Translations under genes and position numbers: made by a program
Notes under the pieces: model-generated
The model's input: the letters and a program-made list of their open reading frames with translations, nothing else
Told to the model about the DNA's origin: nothing
Databases searched by the model: none
In this document: positions 45,162 to 54,683 of the stretch, in pieces
How positions within the stretch are numbered: position 1 is the first letter of the stretch
Layout of the letters: every line of letters begins with the position of its first letter
NCBI GenBank assembly: GCA_011390635.1
Contig: JAABSA010000010.1
Location: forward strand, 51,954 to 115,953
Reading direction: 5' to 3'
DNA length: 64,000 bases
DNA from: Desulfotignum sp.
Lineage (GTDB): Bacteria; Desulfobacterota; Desulfobacteria; Desulfobacterales; Desulfobacteraceae

Positions 45162-46508
45162 TCAGAAATTGTCCATCTGTTCCAGAAAATGGGTGTCAAT
45201 ATTTCCGTCTTGAAACTGTTTGGTTTCAAACACCTTTTTATAAAAGTCAATGGTGGTGGCAATTCCGGTGATTTCAAATTCATCCAGTGCCCGTTTCATG
45301 CGGCGGACGGCCTGGAGACGGTCCGGGGCCCACACACACAGCTTGCCGATGAGCGAATCATAAAACGGGGTGACCATGTACCTGTCGTGAATATGGGTAT
45401 CCAGGCGGACGCCGTGACCGCCGGGGAAGATCACCGATGTGATCTCGCCGGGGGAGGGCATAAAGTTATCGGTCGGGTCGGATGCATTGATGCGGCACTC
45501 CATGGCCCAGCCGTTCAGAAGGATATCTGCCTGGACCAGACCCAGTTTTTTTCCGGCGGCAATGTCGATCTGTTTTCTGACAATATCCAAACCGGTAATT
45601 AGTTCTGTGACCGGATGTTCCACCTGGACCCTTGCGTTCACCTCCATGAAGTAATGGTTTTTGTCCTTGTCCACCAGGAATTCCATGGTGCCGGCATTGG
45701 TATAATCAAAGGCCCTGGCAATGCGTATGGCGGTGCTGCCCAGCTGTTCTCTCAAGGCTTCATCCACAAAGGAGGAAGGGGCTTCTTCTATGAGTTTCTG
45801 GTACCGCATCTGGATGCTGCATTCCCTTTCCCCCAGATGTACGTAATTTCCAAACTGGTCTCCAAGAATCTGGATCTCGATGTGCCTCGGTTTTTCAATA
45901 TACTTTTCCAGGTACAGGGCAGGATTCCCGAATGCGGCCCCGGCCTCGGCAGATGCCACGGAAAAAGCGGCCAGCAGGTCCTGCCGGTTTCTGGCTATGC
46001 GCATGCCCCGGCCGCCCCCGCCGCCTGCTGCCTTGAGGATCACGGGATACCCCACCTGATCCGCTGCATCACAGGCCGCCGCAGGGGTTGCGATCACATC
46101 GTCACTGCCCGGAATGACCGGAATACCCAGTGCCATCAAGGTCTGCCGTGCCGCGGATTTGTCCCCGGCCCTGGCAATGGTCCTGGCCGACGGTCCGATA
46201 AAGGCAAAGCCGCTGTCCTGGCAGGCCTGTGCAAAGGAGGCGCTTTCAGACAGAAATCCGTATCCCGGGTGGACGGCATCCGAACGGGTTTCCCGGGCCG
46301 CCGCAATGACGGCATCCTGATTCAGGTAGCTTCTGCGGCTCAGGGCCGGACCGATATGCACCGCTTCATCTGCCTGTTTGACAGGGAGGCTGTCCATGTC
46401 TGCATCGGAATATACGGCAACGGTTCTAATCCCCATTTCCCTGCAGGTCCGGATGATACGCAGGGCGATTTCCCCTCTGTTGGCAACAAGGATTTTTTTG
46501 AATGTCAT
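45162..46508 (-). CDS. accC: Biotin carboxylase subunit (AccC-like)
   Basis: A 448-residue biotin carboxylase, which uses ATP and bicarbonate to carboxylate biotin on the carrier protein. ATP-grasp signatures are present: KILVANRGEIALRIIRT at the start, GGGGRGMRIARN, ECSIQMRYQKLIEEAPS, MEFLVDKDKNHYFMEVNARVQ and EHPVTE. Normal length. Overlaps the carrier gene by one base (TAATG). No acetyl-CoA carboxyltransferase subunits nearby; the CT-like PxpBC genes lie in the divergent unit instead. The gene symbol is by homology, not proven acetyl-CoA specificity. Confidence 0.93.
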   Translation of the reverse strand: MTFKKILVANRGEIALRIIRTCREMGIRTVAVYSDADMDSLPVKQADEAVHIGPALSRRSYLNQDAVIAAARETRSDAVHPGYGFLSESASFAQACQDSGFAFIGPSARTIARAGDKSAARQTLMALGIPVIPGSDDVIATPAAACDAADQVGYPVILKAAGGGGGRGMRIARNRQDLLAAFSVASAEAGAAFGNPALYLEKYIEKPRHIEIQILGDQFGNYVHLGERECSIQMRYQKLIEEAPSSFVDEALREQLGSTAIRIARAFDYTNAGTMEFLVDKDKNHYFMEVNARVQVEHPVTELITGLDIVRKQIDIAAGKKLGLVQADILLNGWAMECRINASDPTDNFMPSPGEITSVIFPGGHGVRLDTHIHDRYMVTPFYDSLIGKLCVWAPDRLQAVRRMKRALDEFEITGIATTIDFYKKVFETKQFQDGNIDTHFLEQMDNF

Positions 46509-46765
46509 TATTTTTCACCCAGCGCAATTTCCATCAGTGCTTGGTTTTTCATGACCGGTTCCTCGTTTTTCACCAGGATTTTTTTCACAACTCCGGTCTG
46601 GCCGCACCGGATTTCGGTAAAAATCTTCATGGATTCGATCATGCAGACAACGTCTTCAGGCTTGACCGATTGCCCTGGCTCTACCAGCGGGAGTGCATCC
46701 GGTGAAGATGACCGGTAAAAGGTGCCCATGACCGGCGATATTATGGTGTGGATGTTTTTTTCCAT
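46508..46765 (-). CDS. accB: Short biotin carboxyl carrier protein
   Basis: An 85-residue biotinyl-lipoyl domain protein, only the carrier domain of AccB without the long N-terminal linker. The biotin site reads ESMKIF (K47), near the usual AMKM. SPVMGTFYRSSSPDALP is typical of BCCP. Start 46765 follows AGGAG; an upstream in-frame ATG lacks one. Coupled to accC by a TAATG overlap. Confidence 0.92.
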   Translation of the reverse strand: MEKNIHTIISPVMGTFYRSSSPDALPLVEPGQSVKPEDVVCMIESMKIFTEIRCGQTGVVKKILVKNEEPVMKNQALMEIALGEK

Positions 46766-46786
46766 GGTTCTCCTTATTATTTTTTG

Positions 46787-46878
46787 TGACATATATTTTT
46801 AAACATATATATAGTGCGCAAATACATGCAGTAAATTTTTAAAAATACTTGACATATATTTTGAATCTATGTCAAGTA
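46787..46878. promoter_or_regulatory. Paired operator-like repeats in divergent promoter
   Basis: Between accB and the M14 gene, TGACATATATTTT occurs at 46787 and again at 46850, 63 bases (six helical turns) apart. The second copy is part of a perfect 11-bp inverted repeat TACTTGACATA/TATGTCAAGTA (46846-46856 with 46868-46878). This fits binding of a dimeric regulator to both, and the GntR protein encoded downstream is the obvious candidate. Confidence 0.6.
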
Positions 46879-46912
46879 TATTTTTTCTGGCGATAATATT
46901 CAGGATAACATT

Positions 46913-49900
46913 ATGACTGAATCACTCACTTTGACAACCTTGTTCACGCCTGGAGACCTGTTTGACATAAAAGATGCTGAACCAGGGCCTGCCCGGGGAG
47001 TGCGCCTGAGGATCGGAGTGTCTGCCGGCCTTGATTCACCCTATATATGGGCCGGACTTGCCAATCTCTGTGCCCGGTTAAGCTTTGAATCCCTTGTTCT
47101 GGACCATTCGATCCTTGCTGATGTGGAAAAAATTCCTGAAGATGCGCCCTGTATTATCGTATTTTTCGAACCGGTTCAGACCGGACATTCCGGCCGTGTA
47201 ATCCTTCACAAAGCCGGATCCAACCGGGTTCATATCTCAGGCACGTCAGCAACCGGCCTGTCCAGAATTCTCAACAGCCTTGCTGCCCGGGACTTTCCAT
47301 TGTCTTCAATACCGGAAACCGATTTTTCTTCCCGGCCCATGCTGGTTCAGGGAGACACCATAACCTTCCGGTTTAGTGATTCCGGCACCCTGACAGCCGC
47401 CACCAGCAACAATACTGCCATTGGATCTATACAACTGGCAGGGCATTTTTCTTCTTCATACCAGGGCCTTGAAACAAACCATCCGCATTTTTCCCTGCTG
47501 GATTTTTCACCCCTTTATCAGACAGATTCCCGGGATCTGTCCCGACGGATTCTGAACCTGGTCTGGTCTGTGGACTCACCCAGATTTTCTTTTGCCAGCG
47601 GAAAAGCGCTGTGCGATGCTGTCTGCGCCATGGTCATGGAAGCGACCGGGATAAGACTTCCACTGGTGGTCACAACCAATCATACCAGTCCTCCAGATTG
47701 TCCCGGTTTTTTCATCAAAGAGCTTTTTCCGGAACAACGCCATACGCCGGACGAACTAACGATAAAATTTTCAGAACGGCCCGGTTCTGTGCATATCAGC
47801 GGAACAGCAGAAGCTATTGGTGAACAACTACCGGTTTGGACGGACCTGGGATTGAATCAGGGCGGTCCCGGTTTTGCGAAGATCGAGGCCATCCGCAGAA
47901 AAGCGGTCCATGCAGTTGATCATCCAGTGCAGCAAGACAGCGCTGGCTTACCCCCCATTGTCCACAGAACAACCTGGGAATCTGAAACAGATGAAATTCT
48001 GACTGCAGTATCCTGCCTTACACAGGGCAACGGGTTCCTTGCATGCCATGTATGGATCAGCAAACCGCCACACATACGGTCCGACATGAAAAAAAAGGTG
48101 TCTGATCTTCTGACAGCCAAAGGCTATATTCCCGATGTCCAGGTGTTCAATGCGTTTAAACCGGGGCTGTGCCGGATTCTGGAGATGACTGATAAAATAC
48201 CTGCGGCAAAAAAGCCTGCCAGCATAAACATAACATTTCAACCGTTTCCCGGTGACGGCAGGGGGGTGAACAACCCCCTGGAATCTCGTCACCGCTGGCT
48301 TCAGGAATTGTTTCCCATATCAGAAGTTCTAGCACAACGGCTGGATATACCGGCCCGGGCCGTGACCCTTTCCATGGATGAAAATCAGCCCGAAATTTAC
48401 CGGGTGACCGCCCGGGACAAAGAGCAAACCGTTATTTTTCAAGATACATTTTCGCCATTTTTCCATACCCGGTATTATATGGATTCTTTTCCGGAACTGG
48501 GGTCGGTTTCTCCCTGCTGTGCCGGTATCTGCATCAAAAACACAGAGGGCCTTGTCCTGGAACAGGCTTTTTTCACAGACCGGGACCGGTTCTGGCAGAA
48601 ATTTCAAACCGGTTTTGTTCCGGATCTGATCAATACCATGGAATCCATGGTTTGCAAAGGTCTGCCAGAAGAAGGTGCCATTTTTTTTGATACCATTTCC
48701 CTGGAAGTGTATCTTGATGAAACCCGGGAAAAACTGGGATTTATGGATGAACAGATCAGCCCCATGGAAAGCCTGCATGAAGACCTGTATTTTTATCTGC
48801 TGGAACTGTTTACCCGATTTGTCCAACGTCATAACCTGCCTGAAACCGTAAAACTGGGACAGATTCTGCCCAGGGTTCATGCCAGGGTCGGCGTAACAGG
48901 TCCCGGTGCCAGGATGACAGCCTGCCCAATGGCTGTATCTCCTCCTGAAACAATTCCGATTGCATGCCAGGGCCGCCAGCCTGATATGCTGGTCCTGGCC
49001 GGAAACGGTATCACTGTTTTTGGTACATCAGAAACGGCCAGCCACATCAACTTGCCCGATTTCCGTGTGGAAGTACTTCCTTCAGACGGCTGCGGGTCTG
49101 AAACTGTTCAATCTCCGATACCCCGGGACAGGGTACTTGCCTCCCGGGAAGTGTATGCCCATCTATCCCGGCTCAATACCATAGCATCGGTTCAGGTATG
49201 GGAAATTGCCAGATCCCTTCAGGGCCGGGGTGTTTTTGCGGTGGAAGCGTTCGAAGAATTGTCCGGCAGGCCAGGCAGAAAAGTTTCCATTCCCAGGCTC
49301 AGGCTCACAAAACCCACGGTACTGTTCAATGCCCGGCACCATGCCAATGAGGTTTCAAGTACCACGGCAGTATTACAGTTTATTGATTTTCTGGGCACAG
49401 AATCCGGACGGGCTCTGCTGGCATCCGCCAATGTGGTGTTCATTCCCCTGGAAAACGTGGATGGAGTAGCAACCTTTGAATCGCTTTACCAGAAAGACTG
49501 TGCAGATATGCTGCATGCTGCCCGGTACAATGCGCTGGGTGCTGAATTTTACGCGCAATATTTCAAACATCCCCCGGCATTTCCGGAAGCCCTTGCCAAA
49601 CAACGGCTCTGGCAGCGCTGGCTGCCGGAACTCATGGCGGATCTCCACGGAGTGCCCAGCCATGAATGGTGCCAGCCCTATAGTGGGTACCTGCCAAAAG
49701 GGTTTGAGGAGTTCTGGATTCCCAGGGCCTTTGTGTATGTGCATCTGCCTTTTCTGGAGAATCCGGATCATTTTTTGCACCCCAAAGCCCTGGCATTGGC
49801 GGAAAAAATGCGGACCACCATTGCCGCTGATCCGGATATTGTGGCTGCCAATGAAAAGATTACAGCAATGTACCGGAAATATGCCAGGATTCCTGAACCT

Positions 49901-50257
49901 GACATATTTCCGGATGCAGACAGCACAGAGCTGACTGCCCTGCCGTTACTGGGCAGGGCCCGCCATGATAACTTTGCCGTACAGTACCCGGATATCACCT
50001 GTTCTGAAGTGATTGTGGAGGTGCCGGATGAGGTCGCCCACGGCCAGAACCTTGATCGCTGTATCCGGGCCCATTATCGGATACAGCAGACCCTGGTCAA
50101 GGCGTTGACTTCCCTGCAGACCAAAGCAATTGCCCGGATCGGCCCGGATTGGACAGAATTTGAGATAATCTCTTTCCGGTCCTTCCCGGACAGTGCAGCA
50201 CAAAAAGCAGTAAAGAAAACATCAATTCACACCCAAAATGTAAGGAGAAGAAAATGA
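46913..50257 (+). CDS. Giant M14-type metallopeptidase-like protein
   Basis: A 1114-residue protein whose C-terminal ~350 residues match zinc carboxypeptidases (M14): NARHHANE with HxxE zinc ligands H810 and E813, and third ligand H912 in ADLHG. The N-terminal ~780 residues show no domain I recognise; they have no signal peptide or membrane segment, so it is probably cytoplasmic. Its stop overlaps the binding-protein start by 4 bases. Beside a dipeptide importer and 5-oxoprolinase genes, it likely trims imported peptides or amides. Catalytic activity and the N-terminal role are unproven. Confidence 0.8.
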   Translation: MTESLTLTTLFTPGDLFDIKDAEPGPARGVRLRIGVSAGLDSPYIWAGLANLCARLSFESLVLDHSILADVEKIPEDAPCIIVFFEPVQTGHSGRVILHKAGSNRVHISGTSATGLSRILNSLAARDFPLSSIPETDFSSRPMLVQGDTITFRFSDSGTLTAATSNNTAIGSIQLAGHFSSSYQGLETNHPHFSLLDFSPLYQTDSRDLSRRILNLVWSVDSPRFSFASGKALCDAVCAMVMEATGIRLPLVVTTNHTSPPDCPGFFIKELFPEQRHTPDELTIKFSERPGSVHISGTAEAIGEQLPVWTDLGLNQGGPGFAKIEAIRRKAVHAVDHPVQQDSAGLPPIVHRTTWESETDEILTAVSCLTQGNGFLACHVWISKPPHIRSDMKKKVSDLLTAKGYIPDVQVFNAFKPGLCRILEMTDKIPAAKKPASINITFQPFPGDGRGVNNPLESRHRWLQELFPISEVLAQRLDIPARAVTLSMDENQPEIYRVTARDKEQTVIFQDTFSPFFHTRYYMDSFPELGSVSPCCAGICIKNTEGLVLEQAFFTDRDRFWQKFQTGFVPDLINTMESMVCKGLPEEGAIFFDTISLEVYLDETREKLGFMDEQISPMESLHEDLYFYLLELFTRFVQRHNLPETVKLGQILPRVHARVGVTGPGARMTACPMAVSPPETIPIACQGRQPDMLVLAGNGITVFGTSETASHINLPDFRVEVLPSDGCGSETVQSPIPRDRVLASREVYAHLSRLNTIASVQVWEIARSLQGRGVFAVEAFEELSGRPGRKVSIPRLRLTKPTVLFNARHHANEVSSTTAVLQFIDFLGTESGRALLASANVVFIPLENVDGVATFESLYQKDCADMLHAARYNALGAEFYAQYFKHPPAFPEALAKQRLWQRWLPELMADLHGVPSHEWCQPYSGYLPKGFEEFWIPRAFVYVHLPFLENPDHFLHPKALALAEKMRTTIAADPDIVAANEKITAMYRKYARIPEPDIFPDADSTELTALPLLGRARHDNFAVQYPDITCSEVIVEVPDEVAHGQNLDRCIRAHYRIQQTLVKALTSLQTKAIARIGPDWTEFEIISFRSFPDSAAQKAVKKTSIHTQNVRRRK

Positions 50258-51804
50258 AGACCTTTGTAAGCCTGTTGGTTGCAGTTATGATGTTTATGCC
50301 TTCCCTGTCAATGGCGGCAAGCGATACATTGATCTGGGGAAGGGGCGGGGATTCCGTCGTGCTGGACCTGGCCCAGGCCACTGACGGAGAATCCATTAAA
50401 GCCGGTATCCAGGTATTTGAAAACCTGGTCAAATTCGGTGACAATTCCATGGATGTGGAACCCCAGCTGGCAGAATCCTGGGAAATTTCTCCAGATGGTC
50501 TCACCTGGACCTTTCATTTGAGAAAAGGCGTAAAATTTCATGACGGCACAGATTTTACAGCCCAGGCGGTGTATGATTCCTTTGCAAGGATTATTGACAA
50601 AGACCATCCGTTTTATGGGTATGGAAAATGGAAATACCTGAGCCTTTCTCTGAAATATGTTTCCAACATCGAGATTATTGATGATTTCACCGTCAGTCTT
50701 ACCACTGAAATGCCCTATGCGCCTTTGATCAACAACCTGGCGCTCTGGCTTTGTCCCATTCTTTCTCCAAAAGCTATGGCAGAGTATAAGGACCAGATCG
50801 GCATGCATCCTGTGGGAACCGGTCCGTTCAAGTTCGTGGAATGGGTGAAGGACGATCACATCACAATGGTCCGGAATGAAGATTACTGGGGCGGTGCGCC
50901 CAAACTGAAAAAAATTGTTTTAAAATCCATCCCTGAAACCGCCACCCGTTTGATGGCTCTCCAGTCAGGTACTATTGATATTGCCGATGACCTGGACCCT
51001 GATGCCATTACCCTGGTGAAAAAACAAAAAGATCTGGTGGTCAAGGAAAATGCCAGCGTGAATGTGGGATATATTGCCATGAACACCAGCAAACCCTATC
51101 TGGCAGACCCCAGAATCCGCCAGGCCATCAACCATGCTGTGGACAAAAATATCCTGATCCAGACCCTGTTCCAGGGCTTGGCCATTCCTGCCAAAAACCC
51201 GTTTGCCCCCAGTATCTGGAGCTACAATGATGAAATTGAACCCTATGCATATGATCCGGCAAAGGCAAAGGAACTGCTGAAGGAAGCCGGGTTTGATTTT
51301 GGACGGGAAATTGAATTGTGGGCCATGCCGGTATCCCGGGCCTATATGCCGGATCCGGTGAAAACCGCTGAACTGATCCAGGCCTATCTGTCCGCTGTGG
51401 GTGTCAAGGTCAAGATTGTACGGTACGACTGGGGAACCTATCTGAGCAAAACTTCCAATGGAGAACATGATTTGTGCATGCTGGGATGGCTGGGCGGCAA
51501 TGCAGATCCGGACAATTTTCTGTATGGACTGCTGTCAGCTGATACGGCCCAGACCCCTGGTGCGTCCAATGTGGCCATCTGGAAAAATGCCGAATTTACA
51601 GACCTGGTGAAAAAAGCCCAGAAAACCTTTGATAAGGCAAAAAGAACGGATTTGTATAAAAAAGCCCAGGTCATTGCCCATGATGAGGCACCCTGGGTGC
51701 CCATTGCCCACACCAAGGTTGTCCGGTGCTTTCACAACCGGGTCCAGGACGTTCCTTTGCGGCCCAATGGACTCAATTCATTTGAAATGGTTTGGAAAAA
51801 GTAG
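50254..51804 (+). CDS. ABC substrate-binding protein, dipeptide/oligopeptide family
   Basis: A 516-residue family 5 solute-binding protein. A 20-residue signal peptide (MKTFVSLLVAVMMFMPSLSM, then AAS) is visible. Conserved SWEISPDGLTWTFHLRKGVKFHDGT, FVEWVKDDHITMVRNEDYWGG and NPFAPSIW patterns are of the DppA/OppA type, quoted here only in part. It begins the importer dppABCDF-like block and overlaps the M14 gene. Ligand: peptides or related amides. Confidence 0.93.
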   Translation: MKTFVSLLVAVMMFMPSLSMAASDTLIWGRGGDSVVLDLAQATDGESIKAGIQVFENLVKFGDNSMDVEPQLAESWEISPDGLTWTFHLRKGVKFHDGTDFTAQAVYDSFARIIDKDHPFYGYGKWKYLSLSLKYVSNIEIIDDFTVSLTTEMPYAPLINNLALWLCPILSPKAMAEYKDQIGMHPVGTGPFKFVEWVKDDHITMVRNEDYWGGAPKLKKIVLKSIPETATRLMALQSGTIDIADDLDPDAITLVKKQKDLVVKENASVNVGYIAMNTSKPYLADPRIRQAINHAVDKNILIQTLFQGLAIPAKNPFAPSIWSYNDEIEPYAYDPAKAKELLKEAGFDFGREIELWAMPVSRAYMPDPVKTAELIQAYLSAVGVKVKIVRYDWGTYLSKTSNGEHDLCMLGWLGGNADPDNFLYGLLSADTAQTPGASNVAIWKNAEFTDLVKKAQKTFDKAKRTDLYKKAQVIAHDEAPWVPIAHTKVVRCFHNRVQDVPLRPNGLNSFEMVWKK

Positions 51805-51812
51805 ACTGATGT

Positions 51813-52826
51813 ATGAATAGTTCTGTTATCAGCCGGCGCATAGTCCAGTTGATTCTGATCATGATCGGGGTCTCTGTGGTGGTTTTTCTCATGTTGAGGA
51901 TGATCCCCGGAGACCCTGCCCAGCTGCTGCTGGGTGAACTGGCTTCCCCGGAGGAACTGGCAGCCTTGCGTCATGACCTGGGCCTGGACAGGTCTTTACT
52001 GGTCCAGTACACGATTTTTGTCAAAAATATGCTCGCAGGCGATTTTGGCATTTCCATGCGCACCGGTACCCCGGTGATCAATGAGATTATTCCCCGCCTT
52101 GCCGCCACAGTGGAACTGTCTGTAGCAGGTATGGTCATCGCCACGGTGTTCGGCATCCTGGCGGGAATACTGTCAGCGGTCTACAAAAACACGGTGGTGG
52201 ATTATACAGCCATGCTCTCTGCCCTGGTGGGGGTTTCCATGCCGGTATTCTGGCTCGGACTCATGCTTATTTATGTGTTTGCAGTTCATTTTCAGGTCAT
52301 GCCCATGATGGGACGAATGGAAATGGGTACGGAAATGCATGCCATTACCGGACTGGTGCTTGTGGATGCCCTGATTCATATGGATTTTGCCGTTTTTAAG
52401 GACGGACTGCGCCATCTGGTGTTACCGGCAGTGACCCTTTCCACCATCCCCATGGCCATTATTGCACGGATTACACGGTCTGCCATGCTGGAGGTGATGA
52501 ACCAGGATTATATCCGCACGGCCCGGGCCAAGGGAATGGAAGAATCGGTGGTGATTCTCCGCCACGCCCTGGGCAATGCCTTTCTGCCCATCATTACGGT
52601 GCTGGGTATCAACATGGGATTGCTTCTGGGCGGGGCAGTGCTGACGGAAACCATTTTTTCCTGGCCCGGCCTGGGGCGGTATGTGGTGGATTCCCTCATG
52701 GGCAGGGATTACAATGCGGTCCAGGCCTGTATTTTGATTTTTGCCGTTCTCATGGCCCTGATCAATCTGGGAGTGGATGTAATGTACGCTTTCCTGGACC
52801 CGCGAATACGGGTGGATGGAGACTGA
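51813..52826 (+). CDS. ABC permease, DppB-like
   Basis: A 337-residue membrane permease with about six hydrophobic segments and the EAA-type cytoplasmic loop (DYIRTARAKGMEESVVILRHAL). Typical DppB N-terminus RRIVQLILIMIGVSVVVFLML. Part of the peptide importer; 8 bases from the binding protein gene. Confidence 0.93.
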   Translation: MNSSVISRRIVQLILIMIGVSVVVFLMLRMIPGDPAQLLLGELASPEELAALRHDLGLDRSLLVQYTIFVKNMLAGDFGISMRTGTPVINEIIPRLAATVELSVAGMVIATVFGILAGILSAVYKNTVVDYTAMLSALVGVSMPVFWLGLMLIYVFAVHFQVMPMMGRMEMGTEMHAITGLVLVDALIHMDFAVFKDGLRHLVLPAVTLSTIPMAIIARITRSAMLEVMNQDYIRTARAKGMEESVVILRHALGNAFLPIITVLGINMGLLLGGAVLTETIFSWPGLGRYVVDSLMGRDYNAVQACILIFAVLMALINLGVDVMYAFLDPRIRVDGD

Positions 52827-52829
52827 GTT

Positions 52830-53666
52830 ATGGGCAGATGGGATATGTTGAGAGATTTGTTGAAAAACAAGAACACGGTCCTGGGAATGGTGATTGTGGG
52901 GTGCATCCTTTTTCTGGCGGTGTTCGGCCCGGTCCTGGCACCCTATGATCCGTTTTTGCCGGCCCCTCTGGACAGGCTTCAGCTGCCATCCCGGGAACAC
53001 TGGCTTGGCACAGATTCCCTGGGCCGCGATATTTTAACCAGGATTATTTACGGCAGCCGGATTTCTGTAATGATAGGCCTGGTGGCCGTAACCATATCCC
53101 TGGTGCCCGGGACGGTTCTGGGACTTTTGGCCGGATACTTCGGCAAAACCCTGGATGCGGTCATCATGCGGGTGATGGATGTGCTCCTGGCATTTCCGGC
53201 AATTTTAATGGCCGTTTTCATTGCCGCCATCTTAGGTCCCAGCCTTGTCAATACCATGATCGCCGTGGGCATTGTGTATATTCCCCATTATGCAAGGATT
53301 GTCAGGTCATCGGTGCTGCTGCTCAAAGAACAGCTCTTTGTACAGTCTGTATCCCATATGGGCGGGAGCCACGGGCGGATTATTTTCAGCCATATCCTGC
53401 CCAATGCCCTGGCACCGATTATTGTTTATGCCACCCTGGGCATGGGAACCGCAGTGCTCCAGGCGGCGGCTCTGGGGTTTCTGGGCCTTGGGGCTCAGCC
53501 GCCCCAGCCGGAATGGGGAGCCATGCTCTCTGAAGGGCGGCAGTATCTTCAGCTGGCTCCCCATGTGGCAGCTTTTCCAGGACTGGCGATACTCCTGCTG
53601 GTCCTGGGGTTTAATGTTTTCGGGGACGGCCTCCGGGATGTGCTGGATCCCACACTTCGAACGTGA
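52830..53666 (+). CDS. ABC permease, DppC-like
   Basis: A 278-residue membrane permease, partner of the DppB-like protein. Has the DppC segments LGTDSLGRDILTRIIYGSRIS and GFLGLGAQPPQPEWGAML, quoted in part. It starts 3 bases after DppB. Normal length. Confidence 0.93.
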   Translation: MGRWDMLRDLLKNKNTVLGMVIVGCILFLAVFGPVLAPYDPFLPAPLDRLQLPSREHWLGTDSLGRDILTRIIYGSRISVMIGLVAVTISLVPGTVLGLLAGYFGKTLDAVIMRVMDVLLAFPAILMAVFIAAILGPSLVNTMIAVGIVYIPHYARIVRSSVLLLKEQLFVQSVSHMGGSHGRIIFSHILPNALAPIIVYATLGMGTAVLQAAALGFLGLGAQPPQPEWGAMLSEGRQYLQLAPHVAAFPGLAILLLVLGFNVFGDGLRDVLDPTLRT

Positions 53667-54664
53667 TGCATACATTGGAAAAAACGGATATGACCGAACC
53701 GCTGCTGTGCATTGAAAATATGACCACCCGGTTTTTTGCCGGAAAAGCCCCTGTAACCGCTGTGGACAACCTCAGTCTGGAACTGGGCAGGGAGGAGACC
53801 CTGGCCATTGTCGGGGAGAGCGGGTCCGGAAAAAGTGTGACAGCCCTTTCTATTATGGGATTGATCCCAAAAAGCCAGGGCCGGGTCACCCGGGGAAGTA
53901 TCCGGCTGAAGGGGCAGGAGCTGATCGGCCTGGATAAAAAAGCCATGACCAGAATCCGGGGCAACCGGATTTCCATGATCTTTCAAGAACCCATGACTTC
54001 ATTGAATCCCGTGCTCACAGCAGGATTCCAACTTATGGAAGTGATTCAAAAACACCGGCACATGGACCGGCAAAAGGCCAGAAAAGAAGCGTTACACATG
54101 CTGTCCCTTGTGGGAATCCCGGAGCCGGACTCACGGCTGGATGCCTATCCCCACCAGATGTCCGGGGGGATGCGCCAGCGGGTGATGATCGCCATGGCCC
54201 TTTCCTGTCATCCGGAGATCATGATTGCCGACGAGCCCACCACGGCCCTGGATGTTACGATCCAGGCCCAGATCCTTCACCTGATTAACCAGCTCAAATC
54301 CCGGATCGGCATGTCTGTGATTCTGATTACCCATGATCTGGGGGTGGTGGCCCAGACCGCACAAAAAGTACTGGTCATGTATGCGGGAAGGGTTGTGGAA
54401 CAGGCATGGGTACAGGATCTGTTTGACCATCCAGTGCATCCCTATACCCTGGGCCTGTTTGCATCTTTGCCCAAAATCAAGGCAAAAACCCGGCGCCTGA
54501 CACCGATTCGCGGTATGGTACCGTCTCTTGATAAGCTGCCGCAAGGATGTGCCTTCCAGGACCGGTGCGACAAAGTCATGGATGTGTGCAGAAAAAAGCA
54601 GCCGCCGTTTGTTGCCGTGACCCCGGATCATTTTTCACGGTGCTGGTGCCATGAATCTCCATAA
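53666..54664 (+). CDS. ABC ATPase, DppD-like
   Basis: A 332-residue ATPase. Walker A GESGSGKS, signature MSGGMRQRVMIAMAL, Walker B IADEPTTALD. The C-terminal cysteines (CAFQDRC, VC, CWC) match the Fe-S-like motif of Opp/Dpp ATPases. ATG 53666 overlaps the previous stop; ATG 53690 is an alternative. Confidence 0.92.
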   Translation: MHTLEKTDMTEPLLCIENMTTRFFAGKAPVTAVDNLSLELGREETLAIVGESGSGKSVTALSIMGLIPKSQGRVTRGSIRLKGQELIGLDKKAMTRIRGNRISMIFQEPMTSLNPVLTAGFQLMEVIQKHRHMDRQKARKEALHMLSLVGIPEPDSRLDAYPHQMSGGMRQRVMIAMALSCHPEIMIADEPTTALDVTIQAQILHLINQLKSRIGMSVILITHDLGVVAQTAQKVLVMYAGRVVEQAWVQDLFDHPVHPYTLGLFASLPKIKAKTRRLTPIRGMVPSLDKLPQGCAFQDRCDKVMDVCRKKQPPFVAVTPDHFSRCWCHESP

Positions 54665-54683
54665 CCTGAACAAAAGGCATGCA

